Shown here piece after piece: positions 22,824-33,125 of a stretch of 64,000 nt of DNA (position 1 is its first letter; each line of letters starts with the position of its first letter). Both the position numbers and the translations under genes were made by a program. Source of the stretch: Sulfolobales archaeon Acd1 (GTDB lineage: Archaea > Thermoproteota > Thermoprotei_A > Sulfolobales > Sulfolobaceae); assembly GCA_000389735.1 (NCBI GenBank), contig APJY01000001.1:771064-835063 (forward strand), in the 5' to 3' direction. The notes beneath the pieces were generated by a model. That model saw nothing but the letters and a program-made list of their open reading frames with translations, did not search any database and was not told where the DNA came from.

Positions 22824-23485
22824 ATATAAGCGAGGCTATCAACTCAGGGCTTCTCCTAGCGTTCGAACAATTGCTAGTAATTTACATCATTGCTTTATTC
22901 ACCTTCGCTTTGCTGTTCGGACGCTACGTATTCTTTAAGAGAAAAAGGATGGTCGAGAAAGTCAATAGGGCCAGAAAGCTGTTCGATTTAGCGATATTCA
23001 CTCAGTTGCTTAGGATAGTCAGCAACGAGAGTTACGTTAACGCCCTGGAGGAGATGATCCTCGCCGAGAAGTTGGGCGTCTTTGATAATGATAAAGCAGT
23101 GAAGGTCAGTTCGAAGGTAGTTAAGGACGTTGCGAAAGAGATCAGGGGCCTGTTCAGGGTGTTCTCGGCGAGGACGTTATTGGAAAAGAACTGGAAAACT
23201 CTTAATAAGTACTCCATTCAGGGTATGATAGTTTCGTTCTTGGCCTTATCTACCTCGGTATTCGCTTTGATCGTCTTGATTTTGTCGGATGGACAGAACG
23301 CTTCGGTCTATCTATCTGCGGGGTTCTCGATAGCACTAGGCACGGTGGCCATGTACTATTACGTGCGGAGCTTCCGCAGTTACGCGATCGTTAGGTCCTT
23401 GGTGAGGGAAAGCACGGTTAAACTTTACAGAGTTTACATCGATTACGTCAATCACCGATCGACTGACGGGAAAGGAAGGTCATAA
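22820..23485 (+). CDS. Small multi-pass membrane protein, unknown
   Basis: The 221-residue protein is not a family I recognise. It has a transmembrane segment near residues 18-38 (LLVIYIIALFTFALLFG), a soluble helical middle of about 90 residues rich in Lys and Glu, and two membrane segments near 134-155 and 163-182. A basic cytoplasmic-type tail ends it. The TTG start overlaps the stop of the winged-helix gene (TTGA), so both are made from one message. No enzyme motif is visible. Confidence 0.75.
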   Translation: MNISEAINSGLLLAFEQLLVIYIIALFTFALLFGRYVFFKRKRMVEKVNRARKLFDLAIFTQLLRIVSNESYVNALEEMILAEKLGVFDNDKAVKVSSKVVKDVAKEIRGLFRVFSARTLLEKNWKTLNKYSIQGMIVSFLALSTSVFALIVLILSDGQNASVYLSAGFSIALGTVAMYYYVRSFRSYAIVRSLVRESTVKLYRVYIDYVNHRSTDGKGRS

Positions 23486-23586
23486 GGGAGCTGTAAGGCT
23501 GTACCGAGCTAATACCATTTTCAAGAAAGCGTTCGAACCGAAACGGATTTTATTGACCGTAAGAGCTTATGTAGTCCGAAAGAGTC

Positions 23587-24387
23587 ATGTCAGTCGTCCA
23601 AGATCCTCTAGAACAGATCCTGACTGAGGACAACCTCTCCAGGCTAGCTAGAATGGCTGAAGCCCTCCCAGCCCTCGAGAAGCTCTCCAACCTCTTAACT
23701 AACCTTGAGAAGTCCGGCAAGCTCGACAACTTGCTCAACCTAATGCAGCAGGGCCTGGACTTGCTCGACGCGGTTCAGAGGGCTGAGCTAGTGGACGCCA
23801 TAATAGAGTTCTCCATGGACCAACTCCCCAAGGTTCAGGCCGTTTGGCCCCTCCTCGAGAAGCTCACCAGCGAAAGGGCGCTTAACTTGATTCAAGGGCT
23901 GGACTTAGATTCCTTACTGACCGCCACGGAGAGGTTGTTACCGGTAATGAACAAGCTCACTAGCGAAAGCACCTTGAAGCTCCTCGAGAGCATCGACTTC
24001 GATTCCCTTCTATCCGCAGCCGATTCCATGACTCCCCTCCTCAAGAAGCTCACCAGCCCTGAGACCGTTAAGACCCTAACCTCAATCGACGTCGACTCCA
24101 TGTTGAAACTAATGAACAAGATGCTCGAGATGCAGAAGACGGGAGCCCTTGACAAGATGCTGGAGCTCATGACTATAATGGCGGATCCGAACTTTCTTGA
24201 CTCCTTGAAGATGGTTATGGACAAAATGGCCAAGGCCCTAAAGATGTGGGTTCAGGACTTACCCAAGGTTAAGCCTGTGGGCACGTTCGGCCTGATGATG
24301 GAGGTTAACAAGAAGGACACGCAGTACGCCCTAGGCGCCATGCTGAAGCTCGCGGAGGACTTGGGCAAGGTTCTCAGGGAGGGCTAA
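23587..24387 (+). CDS. DUF1641-like helical repeat protein
   Basis: The 266-residue protein is acidic, helical and cysteine-free and resembles DUF1641 proteins, which in archaea often sit beside SQR-like flavoproteins. The middle has three imperfect repeats of about 37 residues, each with a KLTS(E/P) start and a (I/L)D(L/F/V)DS(L/M)L core, at about residues 94-200. A shorter motif [12 protein letters not shown] / [12 protein letters not shown] appears near both ends. A second, larger repeat protein of this kind is at 34.3 kb. It is 4 bp upstream of the CoA-binding protein gene. The role is unknown; a scaffold for a sulfur/quinone redox complex is an inference. Confidence 0.8.
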   Translation: MSVVQDPLEQILTEDNLSRLARMAEALPALEKLSNLLTNLEKSGKLDNLLNLMQQGLDLLDAVQRAELVDAIIEFSMDQLPKVQAVWPLLEKLTSERALNLIQGLDLDSLLTATERLLPVMNKLTSESTLKLLESIDFDSLLSAADSMTPLLKKLTSPETVKTLTSIDVDSMLKLMNKMLEMQKTGALDKMLELMTIMADPNFLDSLKMVMDKMAKALKMWVQDLPKVKPVGTFGLMMEVNKKDTQYALGAMLKLAEDLGKVLREG

Positions 24388-24391
24388 AAAC

Positions 24392-24859
24392 ATGGCGAAA
24401 AGCTCCGAGGACGAGCTGATTTTAAAGATATTAACTCAGTACAAGAACATCGCAACAGTCGGGTTCTCCAAGGACCCCACGAAGCCCGCCCACGCCGTCC
24501 CTAAGTTCTTGATAAGTAAAGGGTACAACGTGATACCCGTCAACCCCACGGTGGACTCCATCCTGGGCAGGAAGTCCTATAAATCCCTTCTTGAAATCCC
24601 CGAGAAGGTCGAGGTGGTTCAGATATTCAGGCCGTCCAAGGACGTCCCACCTATAGTGGAAGAGGCGATTCAGAGGGCTAATACCAGGGGCGACGTGAAG
24701 GTGATATGGATGCAAGAGGGCATCAGGAACGACGAGGCAGCCAAGAGGGCCGAGGTGGCGGGACTGATCGTTATTCAGGACAAGTGCATGTACAGGGAGT
24801 ACATGAGATTGATCGAGAAGGCGAGGGAAATTCCTCCAGTGACATCATTAAATCTTTGA
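24392..24859 (+). CDS. CoA-binding domain protein (YccU-like)
   Basis: This stand-alone Rossmann CoA-binding protein has 155 residues. Family marks are IATVGFSKDPTKPAHAV, YNVIPVNPTVDSILG, DVPPIVEEAI and IWMQEGIRNDEAA, with the C-terminal DKCMYREY containing the conserved cysteine. Such proteins bind CoA or related thiols but have no settled enzyme activity. The gene begins 4 bp after the DUF1641-like gene and is cotranscribed with it. A cysteine-bearing regulator follows. Confidence 0.88.
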   Translation: MAKSSEDELILKILTQYKNIATVGFSKDPTKPAHAVPKFLISKGYNVIPVNPTVDSILGRKSYKSLLEIPEKVEVVQIFRPSKDVPPIVEEAIQRANTRGDVKVIWMQEGIRNDEAAKRAEVAGLIVIQDKCMYREYMRLIEKAREIPPVTSLNL

Positions 24860-24894
24860 AAAACTTTTAATTTTTGAAATTAAACTTTAAGTTA

Positions 24895-25215
24895 GTGGAA
24901 CTCACGGAGGCCCTTAAGGAGACGTTAACCTGCTGTTTCAAGCTCTCCGAGACGGACTTAGTGGTCCTTTCGATCCTGATGAGCATGGGGAAGGCCTCCA
25001 GCGAGGAAATAGCTGAGCGCCTCAAGGTAAGCAAGACGACCGTGAACAACTCCATGAGGAGGCTGTTGGAAAACGCCCTGGTAGTGAGGGAGAAGGATCA
25101 GACGAAGAGGACGGGAAGGCCGAGGTACTACTTCTCCGTTAGTCCTGACTTCGAGAAGGTGATAAAGGAGAAGGTTGAGCAGTGCTCAAAGAGACTCTCT
25201 AGCCTGATTAAGTGA
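24895..25215 (+). CDS. HTH transcriptional regulator with N-terminal CC pair
   Basis: The protein has about 106 residues. A MarR/TrmB-like winged helix (ASSEEIAERLKVSKTTVNNS, wing RTGRPRYYFSVS) is preceded by LTCCFKLSE and followed by a third cysteine in VEQCSKRL, so thiol- or metal-sensing is possible. The reading frame could open at TTG 24874. However, a TATA box (CTTTTAATT, about 24864-24872) sits just there, so transcription should begin near the GTG at 24895 and the mRNA be leaderless. It follows the DUF1641/CoA-binding pair and overlaps the convergent methyltransferase gene by 30 bp. Confidence 0.82.
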   Translation: MELTEALKETLTCCFKLSETDLVVLSILMSMGKASSEEIAERLKVSKTTVNNSMRRLLENALVVREKDQTKRTGRPRYYFSVSPDFEKVIKEKVEQCSKRLSSLIK

Positions 25216-25809
25216 GTCCACTTCCGACATCTCCTCGTCGGTCAGATTCCAGGAGAGCTTACAGCCGTCCTTAAAGCCCAGCAACTTTAGGACTTTCATG
25301 GATACGAAGGGTTTTCCTTCATATACGACGTAGCCGAAGGGCAATAAGACGGTTCTTTTCGCCCTCAGAAAACTACACTCGAACTTCAGGCCCCTAGCTA
25401 TCTCTATCTCCTCGAGCCTCTTACCCTCTATGACGAGTTTAGTCACGAGAACGGCGTTATCGATAGGTAACTGTAGCTTGCCGAGGTTCCTTACCTCGGC
25501 CTGAGGGAACTTGGACGAGAGGAGCTGCCACGTTCTCCCTTTGGGCGGGTGATCTCCCAGGATACCACCTATGACTACCGCGTCTTTTTTGACGAGGTCC
25601 TCAGGTTCCAGCTTCCTCTCCGCCTTAGGGTCCAAGATTATGACCTTGTTGAGGTCGAAGACCTCATAGAACCTTCTCTCCGTCGAGGGAAGCCCTTCGA
25701 TTCTAGCGTTGGTTATGAGCAGGAGATCCCCTGCGACCTCGTAGGAATGCTCGTACTCGTAAAGCACCCACTTGCCGAGAGGCTCGAGGTTCTCTATCAC
25801 TATCTTCAT
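25186..25809 (-). CDS. Sfm1-family SPOUT methyltransferase (DUF431)
   Basis: The family hallmark GGILGDHPPKGRT (with its SAM-binding knot), the LGKLQLPIDNAVLVTKLV block and the YVVYEGKPFVS strand identify the SPOUT methyltransferases of PF04252. Yeast Sfm1 of this family methylates an arginine of ribosomal protein S3; archaeal members are otherwise untested and have been predicted as RNA methyltransferases. The product has about 207 residues from the ATG at 25809; a GTG four codons upstream is the alternative. A TATA-like GATATAAC lies about 30 bp upstream. Confidence 0.82.
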   Translation of the reverse strand: MKIVIENLEPLGKWVLYEYEHSYEVAGDLLLITNARIEGLPSTERRFYEVFDLNKVIILDPKAERKLEPEDLVKKDAVVIGGILGDHPPKGRTWQLLSSKFPQAEVRNLGKLQLPIDNAVLVTKLVIEGKRLEEIEIARGLKFECSFLRAKRTVLLPFGYVVYEGKPFVSMKVLKLLGFKDGCKLSWNLTDEEMSEVDSLNQARESL

Positions 25810-25905
25810 GCCTTCGTTCACGAACCGTGAGTCAACCCTCGGTTATATCGGTTTCAGAATTGAGCCCTTGTTGTTCGAGTTTCAGGAGCTCCTATGACCT
25901 ATTCC

Positions 25906-27845
<1,940 letters not shown>

Positions 27846-28015
27846 TCAGAAACGGTACCCCACGGTTAAATCATTGTTCTTTTCAGCCGGTGCTCATCAT
27901 CCCGTGCCATTACTCCCCTACGGTCGACTTTTAACTCGAACGTCAACTAGCCCTTAAGTTTAAGCTCCCTAACGACCACTTTTAAAGAGCAGCTCGCGCG
28001 TTTAAATAAGGAGGC

Positions 28016-28222
28016 ATGAAAGAAAGAGTGGTTGAGGCTAAGAAGATAATCGGTAAGAAGGTAGTGAACGGGAAGGTTTACGAGTATGAGTATTACACGC
28101 TACCCCTCAACATTTACATCCCGAAGTCGGTAGTGGAACGGTTCGGGACGAAGTTCATAGTTAGGATCGACGAAGAGAGCGGCACCATAACGATACTCCC
28201 ACAGACAGAGGAGGTCGCTTGA
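28016..28222 (+). CDS. Small AbrB-like protein (68 aa)
   Basis: The 68-residue product has a mid-region EYEYYTLPLNIYIPKSVVER followed by FGTKFIVRIDEESGTITILP. That is the strand-turn pattern of AbrB/SpoVT swapped-hairpin proteins, although the N-terminal part is longer and more basic. The ATG is preceded by a clear AAGGAGG site. It lies between the MTA phosphorylase and the first SQR-like gene and is on the same strand as the latter, so it might regulate it. No toxin partner is next to it. Function is not established. Confidence 0.75.
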   Translation: MKERVVEAKKIIGKKVVNGKVYEYEYYTLPLNIYIPKSVVERFGTKFIVRIDEESGTITILPQTEEVA

Positions 28223-28296
28223 GATAAAACAAAACGTTTGGGCTTTTAGGTTAATTAAAGGATCTTAGTGTGAGTATAAACTATCTAGGGCGGTTC

Positions 28297-28333
28297 ACAT
28301 TATAATCCTCAAAATGATCAGAGTCGTTTTGAG
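28297..28333 (+). promoter_or_regulatory. SQR-like gene promoter with inverted repeat
   Basis: ACATTATAATCC (TATA about 28299-28306) is followed by CTCAAAA at 28308-28314 and its inverted copy TTTTGAG at 28327-28333, ending exactly before the ATG. The arms flank the expected transcription start, so a dimeric regulator could bind here. Confidence 0.5.
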
Positions 28334-29500
28334 ATGAAAAGGATTCTAATCGTAGGTGGCGGAATAGCGGGTTTGGGAGTAGCGAACACCCTAGCCGAGA
28401 AGCTGAAAGGGGCCGAAATAACGGTCGTCAACAAGGAGGCCTTTTACTTCGCGGGTCCCTCAAGGCCGTTGCTCCTTACCGGTGAGCAGCAGTACGAGAG
28501 GATCATCAGGGGGTATGAGGAGGTAGGGAACAAGGGGATAAGGGTAGTAATCGGCAACGTCACTAAGGTCGATCCAGACAACAGGAGCGTAACCGTAACA
28601 GAGAGCTCCATGGGCTCGCCTAAGATGTTGAACTACGACTACCTCGTTCTAGCTCCAGGCGTCGTCTACGACGGCTCCAAGATAGTCGGTTACGATAAGT
28701 ACTGGTACAAGAACACAACCGTCTACGACCCCGGGAGGGTGAACGTACTAAAGAAGAGGCTTTGGAGCGAGAGTTCTGGAACGCTCGTCGTTTACGCCCC
28801 TAAATTTCCCTACAGGTGCGCTCCGGCGCCCACTGAGACCGCCATGCTCGCCCACACCATCCTTAAGCACAGGGGCGTTAGGGACAAGTTCAGGATCATT
28901 CACATCGATGCAAACGACAAGACCCAGCCTCCGGCCATAGCCGACGTGGTGTCCCAGGTGTACCAGCAGGCAGGCATCGAGCTGATCACCAACTCCGAGA
29001 TAACGGAGATAACGGATAACAGCGTGATAACGAGTAAGGGAGAGAAGATCCCATACACAATCCTCGCCATGCTAGAGCCGAACAGGCCACCCAAGTTCAT
29101 CGAGGAGGCCGGCCTGGGGTCGCCGTACTTCGACGTCAGATCCCCTCAGGATCTGAGGCACACCAAGTACGACGACGTGCTGGCGGCGGGAGACGCGGCC
29201 AAGCTGCCTTTCCCTAAGAACCAGGAGATCGCTTTCGAGAGCTCCCAGTTCGCGGCCAACAAGATCCTGGAGATGGAGGGCTTAAGCGAAAGGGTTCCCG
29301 TTCAATACGCCTTCGTCGGCTGGACTTACATGGGCAACCAGGAGGGCAAGCTCGAGACCCTGAGCCTCCAGTTCCAGATGGACTTCACCAAGCAACCGCC
29401 AGCGGTTAACAAGGATCCCAAGCTGAGCAGAGACTACACGCTTCAGAAGGACCGCTGGGAACAGGCTTACTTGGAGAGGCTGTTCGGGTATAGGATCTAA
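28334..29500 (+). CDS. SQR-like FAD/NAD oxidoreductase with a single cysteine
   Basis: The 388-residue flavoprotein belongs to the sulfide:quinone reductase/flavocytochrome c family. The N-terminal dinucleotide site is [17 protein letters not shown], the second FAD motif [14 protein letters not shown]. Only one cysteine is present, Cys162 in [10 protein letters not shown], which matches the conserved sulfide-side cysteine. The second C-terminal cysteine needed for the SQR disulfide is absent, the region reading [12 protein letters not shown]. The C-terminus is amphipathic and could touch the membrane. It may therefore not be a classical SQR but a related thiol, sulfane-sulfur or disulfide enzyme. 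An inverted repeat lies in its promoter. Confidence 0.85.
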   Translation: MKRILIVGGGIAGLGVANTLAEKLKGAEITVVNKEAFYFAGPSRPLLLTGEQQYERIIRGYEEVGNKGIRVVIGNVTKVDPDNRSVTVTESSMGSPKMLNYDYLVLAPGVVYDGSKIVGYDKYWYKNTTVYDPGRVNVLKKRLWSESSGTLVVYAPKFPYRCAPAPTETAMLAHTILKHRGVRDKFRIIHIDANDKTQPPAIADVVSQVYQQAGIELITNSEITEITDNSVITSKGEKIPYTILAMLEPNRPPKFIEEAGLGSPYFDVRSPQDLRHTKYDDVLAAGDAAKLPFPKNQEIAFESSQFAANKILEMEGLSERVPVQYAFVGWTYMGNQEGKLETLSLQFQMDFTKQPPAVNKDPKLSRDYTLQKDRWEQAYLERLFGYRI

Positions 29501-29543
29501 ATTCATAGAATTTTTGATCTGACTACGTTAGCGAGAATTGTCG

Positions 29544-30641
29544 TTATCCGTACTTCTTTTGGATCTCGTCAAGGTAACAGGAGGGATCCCTTTCCCAGAA
29601 GTCCCCGGTCACGGCGTAGGCCCTGGCCCTTAAGCCACCGTTACAAACCTCGAAGAACGGGCAGGAGGAACACTTAACGTACTTCTTCCTGTCCCTGAGT
29701 TTCGCGACTAAGGGATGAGGCTTGTCCCACGGCTCCTTAAGGTTCTCAATGATGCCTATAGGAATCGGGGTGAACTGGTCTGGATAGATAATTCCTTCTG
29801 GCGAGACGTCAGCGATCCTCTCGCCGCTCTTGTTCCCTCCGTTCCTTTTCAGCAGCTCGTAGACTGTCGGGCTTCTGGTCATTTTGTAAAGTAATATGCC
29901 GTCCACGGGGTTGTCGGCCGTGAGTACCTCGAAGTCGGTGTTCTTCGCGTAATCCGCTATCTTTTCTACCACCTTAAGCCTCTCGGAGTTAGGTATGTCG
30001 AGACTAGCGTCTGCCCTCCCCGCGTAGGCCAAGTGATAGAAGCAGATCCTATCGATGTCGTTCTCCTTCATAATCCTGAAGACCTCGTCCACGTGAGCGT
30101 AATTGAGCCTCGTGAGGGTCATCCTCAGCCCGGTCTTAAGGCCGAACTTCTTGGCCACCTTCAATCCCTCAAGCGCCCTCTCGAAGGCCCCCTCCACTCC
30201 CCTAACTTTATCGTGGATCTCCTTGGGTCCGTCTAGGCTCACTCCGACGTAGTCTATGTAGTTCTTTATCTCGCTAATCCTCTCCTCAGTTATCATGGTC
30301 CCGTTGGTGGAGAGCTCCACCCTTATTCCGTAGTCGTGGGCCTCCTTGGCGATCAAGTGGAGATCCCTCCTCATCAGGGGTTCTCCACCCGACAGGAGGA
30401 TGTGCTTAACCCCCATGTCCGCGGCCTGCCTCACGGCCCTAAGCCAGGTATCCAAGGGCAGGTCCTGGTAGCTCCTGGTCCCGGAGTTCGAGTAACAGTG
30501 GACACACCTCAAGTTACAGTTTCTTGTAACGTTGAACACCAAAACCAGCGGGTAGGGATTCGACTTCCCGGAGTACCTCACGTGATCCCCGGTTTCGGGC
30601 TTATCCCTTAATAGCCTCGAGACGCTTATCAAGCCCCTCAC
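29544..30641 (-). CDS. Radical SAM/SPASM protein, AhbC/NirJ-like
   Basis: The 365-residue protein has the radical SAM cluster CNLRCVHC (Cys42, 46, 49), the LLSGGEP SAM motif and a C-terminal SPASM-type cysteine set CSSCPFFEVC ... GDFWERDPSC for a second iron-sulfur cluster. The N-terminus ISVSRLLRDKPETGDHVRY and the end RARAYAVTGDFWE resemble AhbC/NirJ heme-pathway enzymes; AhbD or a peptide-modifying SPASM enzyme are alternatives. It is the last gene of a tight three-gene operon with an MBL-fold hydrolase (4-bp overlap) and a U32 protein. The function is unproven. Confidence 0.8.
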   Translation of the reverse strand: MRGLISVSRLLRDKPETGDHVRYSGKSNPYPLVLVFNVTRNCNLRCVHCYSNSGTRSYQDLPLDTWLRAVRQAADMGVKHILLSGGEPLMRRDLHLIAKEAHDYGIRVELSTNGTMITEERISEIKNYIDYVGVSLDGPKEIHDKVRGVEGAFERALEGLKVAKKFGLKTGLRMTLTRLNYAHVDEVFRIMKENDIDRICFYHLAYAGRADASLDIPNSERLKVVEKIADYAKNTDFEVLTADNPVDGILLYKMTRSPTVYELLKRNGGNKSGERIADVSPEGIIYPDQFTPIPIGIIENLKEPWDKPHPLVAKLRDRKKYVKCSSCPFFEVCNGGLRARAYAVTGDFWERDPSCYLDEIQKKYG

Positions 30642-31324
30642 CAGGGGGTTTTGACCTCACCGTGGAATGGGATCAGGAACTTATAAGGGAGCGACATTAG
30701 CCTGTTGAACGAGCTGATCGCCCTTTCGTGATCCTGAGAGAATAGCCTTAAAGGAGGCGTGTAAACCCCCCTAATCCCTCTGATCGCGTCCCCGGCAATT
30801 AACGTCTCGCCGTCGAAGAGGGCTATGTGTCCTTCCGTGTGCCCTGGAACGTGTATGACTTTGAAACCCGCCAGATCCTCTCCTCCTCTCAGCCTTATCA
30901 ACTCCTTCGGCTCCTCGTAAGTCACTTTGTTTATCCTGTCCATGGTCCTCTTAACGACCTCGAGAGGTACCTTGAGCTCCTCAGCAATCGCCTCGTAAGG
31001 AACGTTGAACTTCCTAGCCCTGAGGACTTCCAGCTCGTGGGCGTAAACCTTGGCCTTAGCCTCCCTCCTGATCCTCTCGGCGTTACCGGCGTGGTCCTGA
31101 TGCCAGTGCGTGATCACCACGTCAGAAACGTCCTCTATTGAGAACCCCCAGGATTTCAACCTAGCCTCGAGCTGCTCGAAGAGCTCAGGTAGCCCCGTGT
31201 CGACTAGCATCAGGCCGCCGTTGGGCCCCCTCTCTATGACGACGACGTTCTGGTTCAAGAAGCCCCCGAAGAAGTCCGGCTCCACGAGCTCCGCTATTCT
31301 GACCCTACTAGTGAGCCGCACCAT
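30638..31324 (-). CDS. MBL-fold metallohydrolase
   Basis: The 228-residue metallo-beta-lactamase-fold protein has HWHQDHAG (His73, His75, Asp77, His78), the second histidine in VPGHTEGH, the bridging Asp in LIAGDAIRG and the last His in IPFHGE. All ligands of a dinuclear metal site are there. It looks like glyoxalase II-type or general thioester/lactone hydrolases. It overlaps the U32 gene by 17 bp and the radical SAM gene by 4 bp, so it is made as part of one operon. The substrate is unknown. Confidence 0.88.
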   Translation of the reverse strand: MVRLTSRVRIAELVEPDFFGGFLNQNVVVIERGPNGGLMLVDTGLPELFEQLEARLKSWGFSIEDVSDVVITHWHQDHAGNAERIRREAKAKVYAHELEVLRARKFNVPYEAIAEELKVPLEVVKRTMDRINKVTYEEPKELIRLRGGEDLAGFKVIHVPGHTEGHIALFDGETLIAGDAIRGIRGVYTPPLRLFSQDHERAISSFNRLMSLPYKFLIPFHGEVKTPW

Positions 31325-32450
31325 CGGAGATGAACCTCGGTATGAGCTCTACGGGGGCCCTGATTTTAGGTAGCTTGACCTCACTGAGAGGCTTCCCGTC
31401 GACGCTTATGACCTTCTCAGCCACGACGTCACAGTACTTACACTCCGAGCACGGCCTGGTGTCGCAGTCGTTAGTCTTGAAGAACTCCAACCACTTCGAC
31501 GGGAACTTGGCGTTGTCCACGTAAACCTTAGTGAGAACCTGGTACTCTTGCCCCGCCCCCAGTTTGGTCAAAGCGTAAGGTGTCGCCCTACCCTGCGGGT
31601 AGCTCACTATATCCAGTAGGTTACCCTCATACTTCCTCTCGCTGTAGGCCTTTATGGCCCTCAATATCCACTCGGTTCTCTTGTTCCTGCTCGCTATCTT
31701 GAACCTGTCGATGCCTATTTCTTCATAATAATGCAGGTCCTCGGGCCTGATCCACCTCATCCTTATCAGGTTGGCGAAGTCGTTCCTGACGTCGGTAGCG
31801 CAGAACATCAGAGGGTACTCGAACCAGACCCCTTTAGGTGCGGTCTCCCTGGAGAGCTCGCCCGTCTCAACGTCGTGGTGCCTCCTGTAGGCACAGCCCC
31901 AAAGGCAGGAGTTGTTAGTTATAACCTCAACGTCTACACCCCGCTTCTTAGCGAGTTTGACCACCGAGCTGAGAAGGTCGAACTTCCTGTTGTCGTCCTC
32001 GTGAAGGATTACTGTGTCAGCCCCCAGCTCTATGTAGTTCTCCACCTCTCTGATGTTGCTTATCCTGGCGAAGGAGGAGATGGAGACCTCGAGCTCGGGG
32101 TGCTCTTTCTTAACGTACTCTAAAAGAAGGGGAGTGGCGACTATAACGCCGTCTATCCCTAAGTTGACTAATTTCTCCAGCTCCGCCTTCAGCCTGTTCC
32201 AAAAAGCGTCGCTGTATTCCAACCCCCCATAGGAGGGGGAGTTCATGGTGTAGAGGAACTTGATGCCCTTGGAGTGGGCCAGCGAGATGTGCTCCCTGAG
32301 CCTTTCATCGTTCACGTCGGGCACCACGAAGGAGACCCTCCCGTGGCCGGTTAGGGTGGCCCTATGAGAGCCGTAAAGGTACTTGACGGGGTAACGGGAG
32401 GCCTCCTCGATCAGCTTATCGTCGAAGTTCGTCCCAACTACTAGCCTCAT
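31308..32450 (-). CDS. U32-family (UbiU/UbiV/TrhP-like) protein
   Basis: From the ATG at 32450 the product has about 380 residues. It has the U32 TIM-barrel pattern: [46 protein letters not shown]. Cysteines in [19 protein letters not shown] and [12 protein letters not shown] could bind an iron-sulfur cluster, as known for UbiU/UbiV and other O2-independent hydroxylases of this family. Annotation as peptidase is traditional and probably wrong. A TATATA-like TATTTATTT lies about 25 bp before the ATG; an earlier in-frame start at 32519 lies upstream of it. First gene of the U32-MBL-radical SAM operon. Confidence 0.83.
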   Translation of the reverse strand: MRLVVGTNFDDKLIEEASRYPVKYLYGSHRATLTGHGRVSFVVPDVNDERLREHISLAHSKGIKFLYTMNSPSYGGLEYSDAFWNRLKAELEKLVNLGIDGVIVATPLLLEYVKKEHPELEVSISSFARISNIREVENYIELGADTVILHEDDNRKFDLLSSVVKLAKKRGVDVEVITNNSCLWGCAYRRHHDVETGELSRETAPKGVWFEYPLMFCATDVRNDFANLIRMRWIRPEDLHYYEEIGIDRFKIASRNKRTEWILRAIKAYSERKYEGNLLDIVSYPQGRATPYALTKLGAGQEYQVLTKVYVDNAKFPSKWLEFFKTNDCDTRPCSECKYCDVVAEKVISVDGKPLSEVKLPKIRAPVELIPRFISDGAAH

Positions 32451-32568
32451 CGCGGAAAAGGTGAGCCACTTGTAAATAAATACCAAATTATTAAAACAAC
32501 ATTGGGCTCGACCGCTCACCGAATATCAGGGCTAAGAGCTTTTAACTCTCAACTGAAAGGCAATAATT

Positions 32569-32656
32569 GCCGCGGTAGCTCAGCCTGGCCAGAGCACTGC
32601 CCTGGTAAGCTCTCCTGGTGAGGCAGGGGTCCCGGGTTCAAATCCCGGCCGCGGCT
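32569..32656 (+). tRNA. tRNA-Thr (anticodon GGT) with 13-nt intron
   Basis: Acceptor GCCGCGG/CCGCGGC, discriminator T, D stem GCTC/GAGC and T stem CCGGG/CCCGG are complete. The anticodon stem CTGCC/GGCAG is split by 13 bases at 32608-32620, between positions 37 and 38. The four-base central helix is CTGG with CTGG (G-T pairs inside) and the bulges are TAA and TGA. Mature length is 75 nt. A TATA-like CTTTTAAC lies about 30 bp upstream. Confidence 0.95.
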
Positions 32657-32739
32657 TTACCCTTAGGATTTTTGTGATTTTCCTCACGCTCCCAACGGTC
32701 TAAACTGTACCTCTGACTTCCGTCGAGTATCGAGTTCAT

Positions 32740-32869
32740 AAAATATTTTGTTTATTGTGAATTTAGTTTATGAAATTTAAATTATAATAAATAGATATAC
32801 AAGCGAATTTTATTTTTCAAGGAAATATTTATAAATAGCGGAATACAGAAAATTAACTCGACGGTAAAA
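32740..32869 (+). promoter_or_regulatory. AT-rich upstream region and promoter of the tusA-like/SQR operon
   Basis: About 130 bases of strikingly AT-rich DNA, with runs such as AAATTATAATAAATAG and ATATTTATAAATAG (the best TATA, about 32826-32837), lie before the TusA-like gene. The GC-rich surroundings make it stand out. It could bind regulators or chromatin proteins, or simply be a strong promoter. No ORF is seen. Confidence 0.55.
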
Positions 32870-33103
32870 ATGGACCAGGTTAAGATCTATAAGGAGTTGG
32901 ATCTGACCTCAGCGGGCTGTGCCGGTCCTCTAGGCGAGCTGAACCAAGTGGCAGGCGATCTGAAAGAGGGCGAGGCGGTGAAGGTCATCCTGGAAGGTAA
33001 GGAGTCGAAACTCTTGGTCGAGTCGTGGGCGAAAAAGAAGGGCTTCAAGGTACTCGACGTGAAGGAAGAGGGCAAGAAATACGTCATGCTCATCGCGAAA
33101 TAA
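32870..33103 (+). CDS. TusA-like sulfur-carrier protein
   Basis: The 77-residue protein has the size and beta-alpha pattern of TusA/SirA sulfur carriers. The single cysteine lies in [13 protein letters not shown] (residue 17). Classical TusA has CPxP; here the motif is CAGP, so cysteine and a nearby proline are kept but the spacing differs. A basic [11 protein letters not shown]-type helix (SWAKKKGF) is also usual. It is 13-22 bp upstream of an SQR-like gene and probably co-transcribed with it, which suits transfer of sulfane sulfur between a flavoprotein and thiol carriers. The partner is inferred. Confidence 0.85.
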   Translation: MDQVKIYKELDLTSAGCAGPLGELNQVAGDLKEGEAVKVILEGKESKLLVESWAKKKGFKVLDVKEEGKKYVMLIAK

Positions 33104-33125
33104 TGGAAGGAAGGGGGTGGGTGAA

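Noticed and set aside
24874-24894. TTG start for the CC-pair regulator
   Set aside because: The TATA box overlaps this point, so transcription must begin further downstream, at the GTG.
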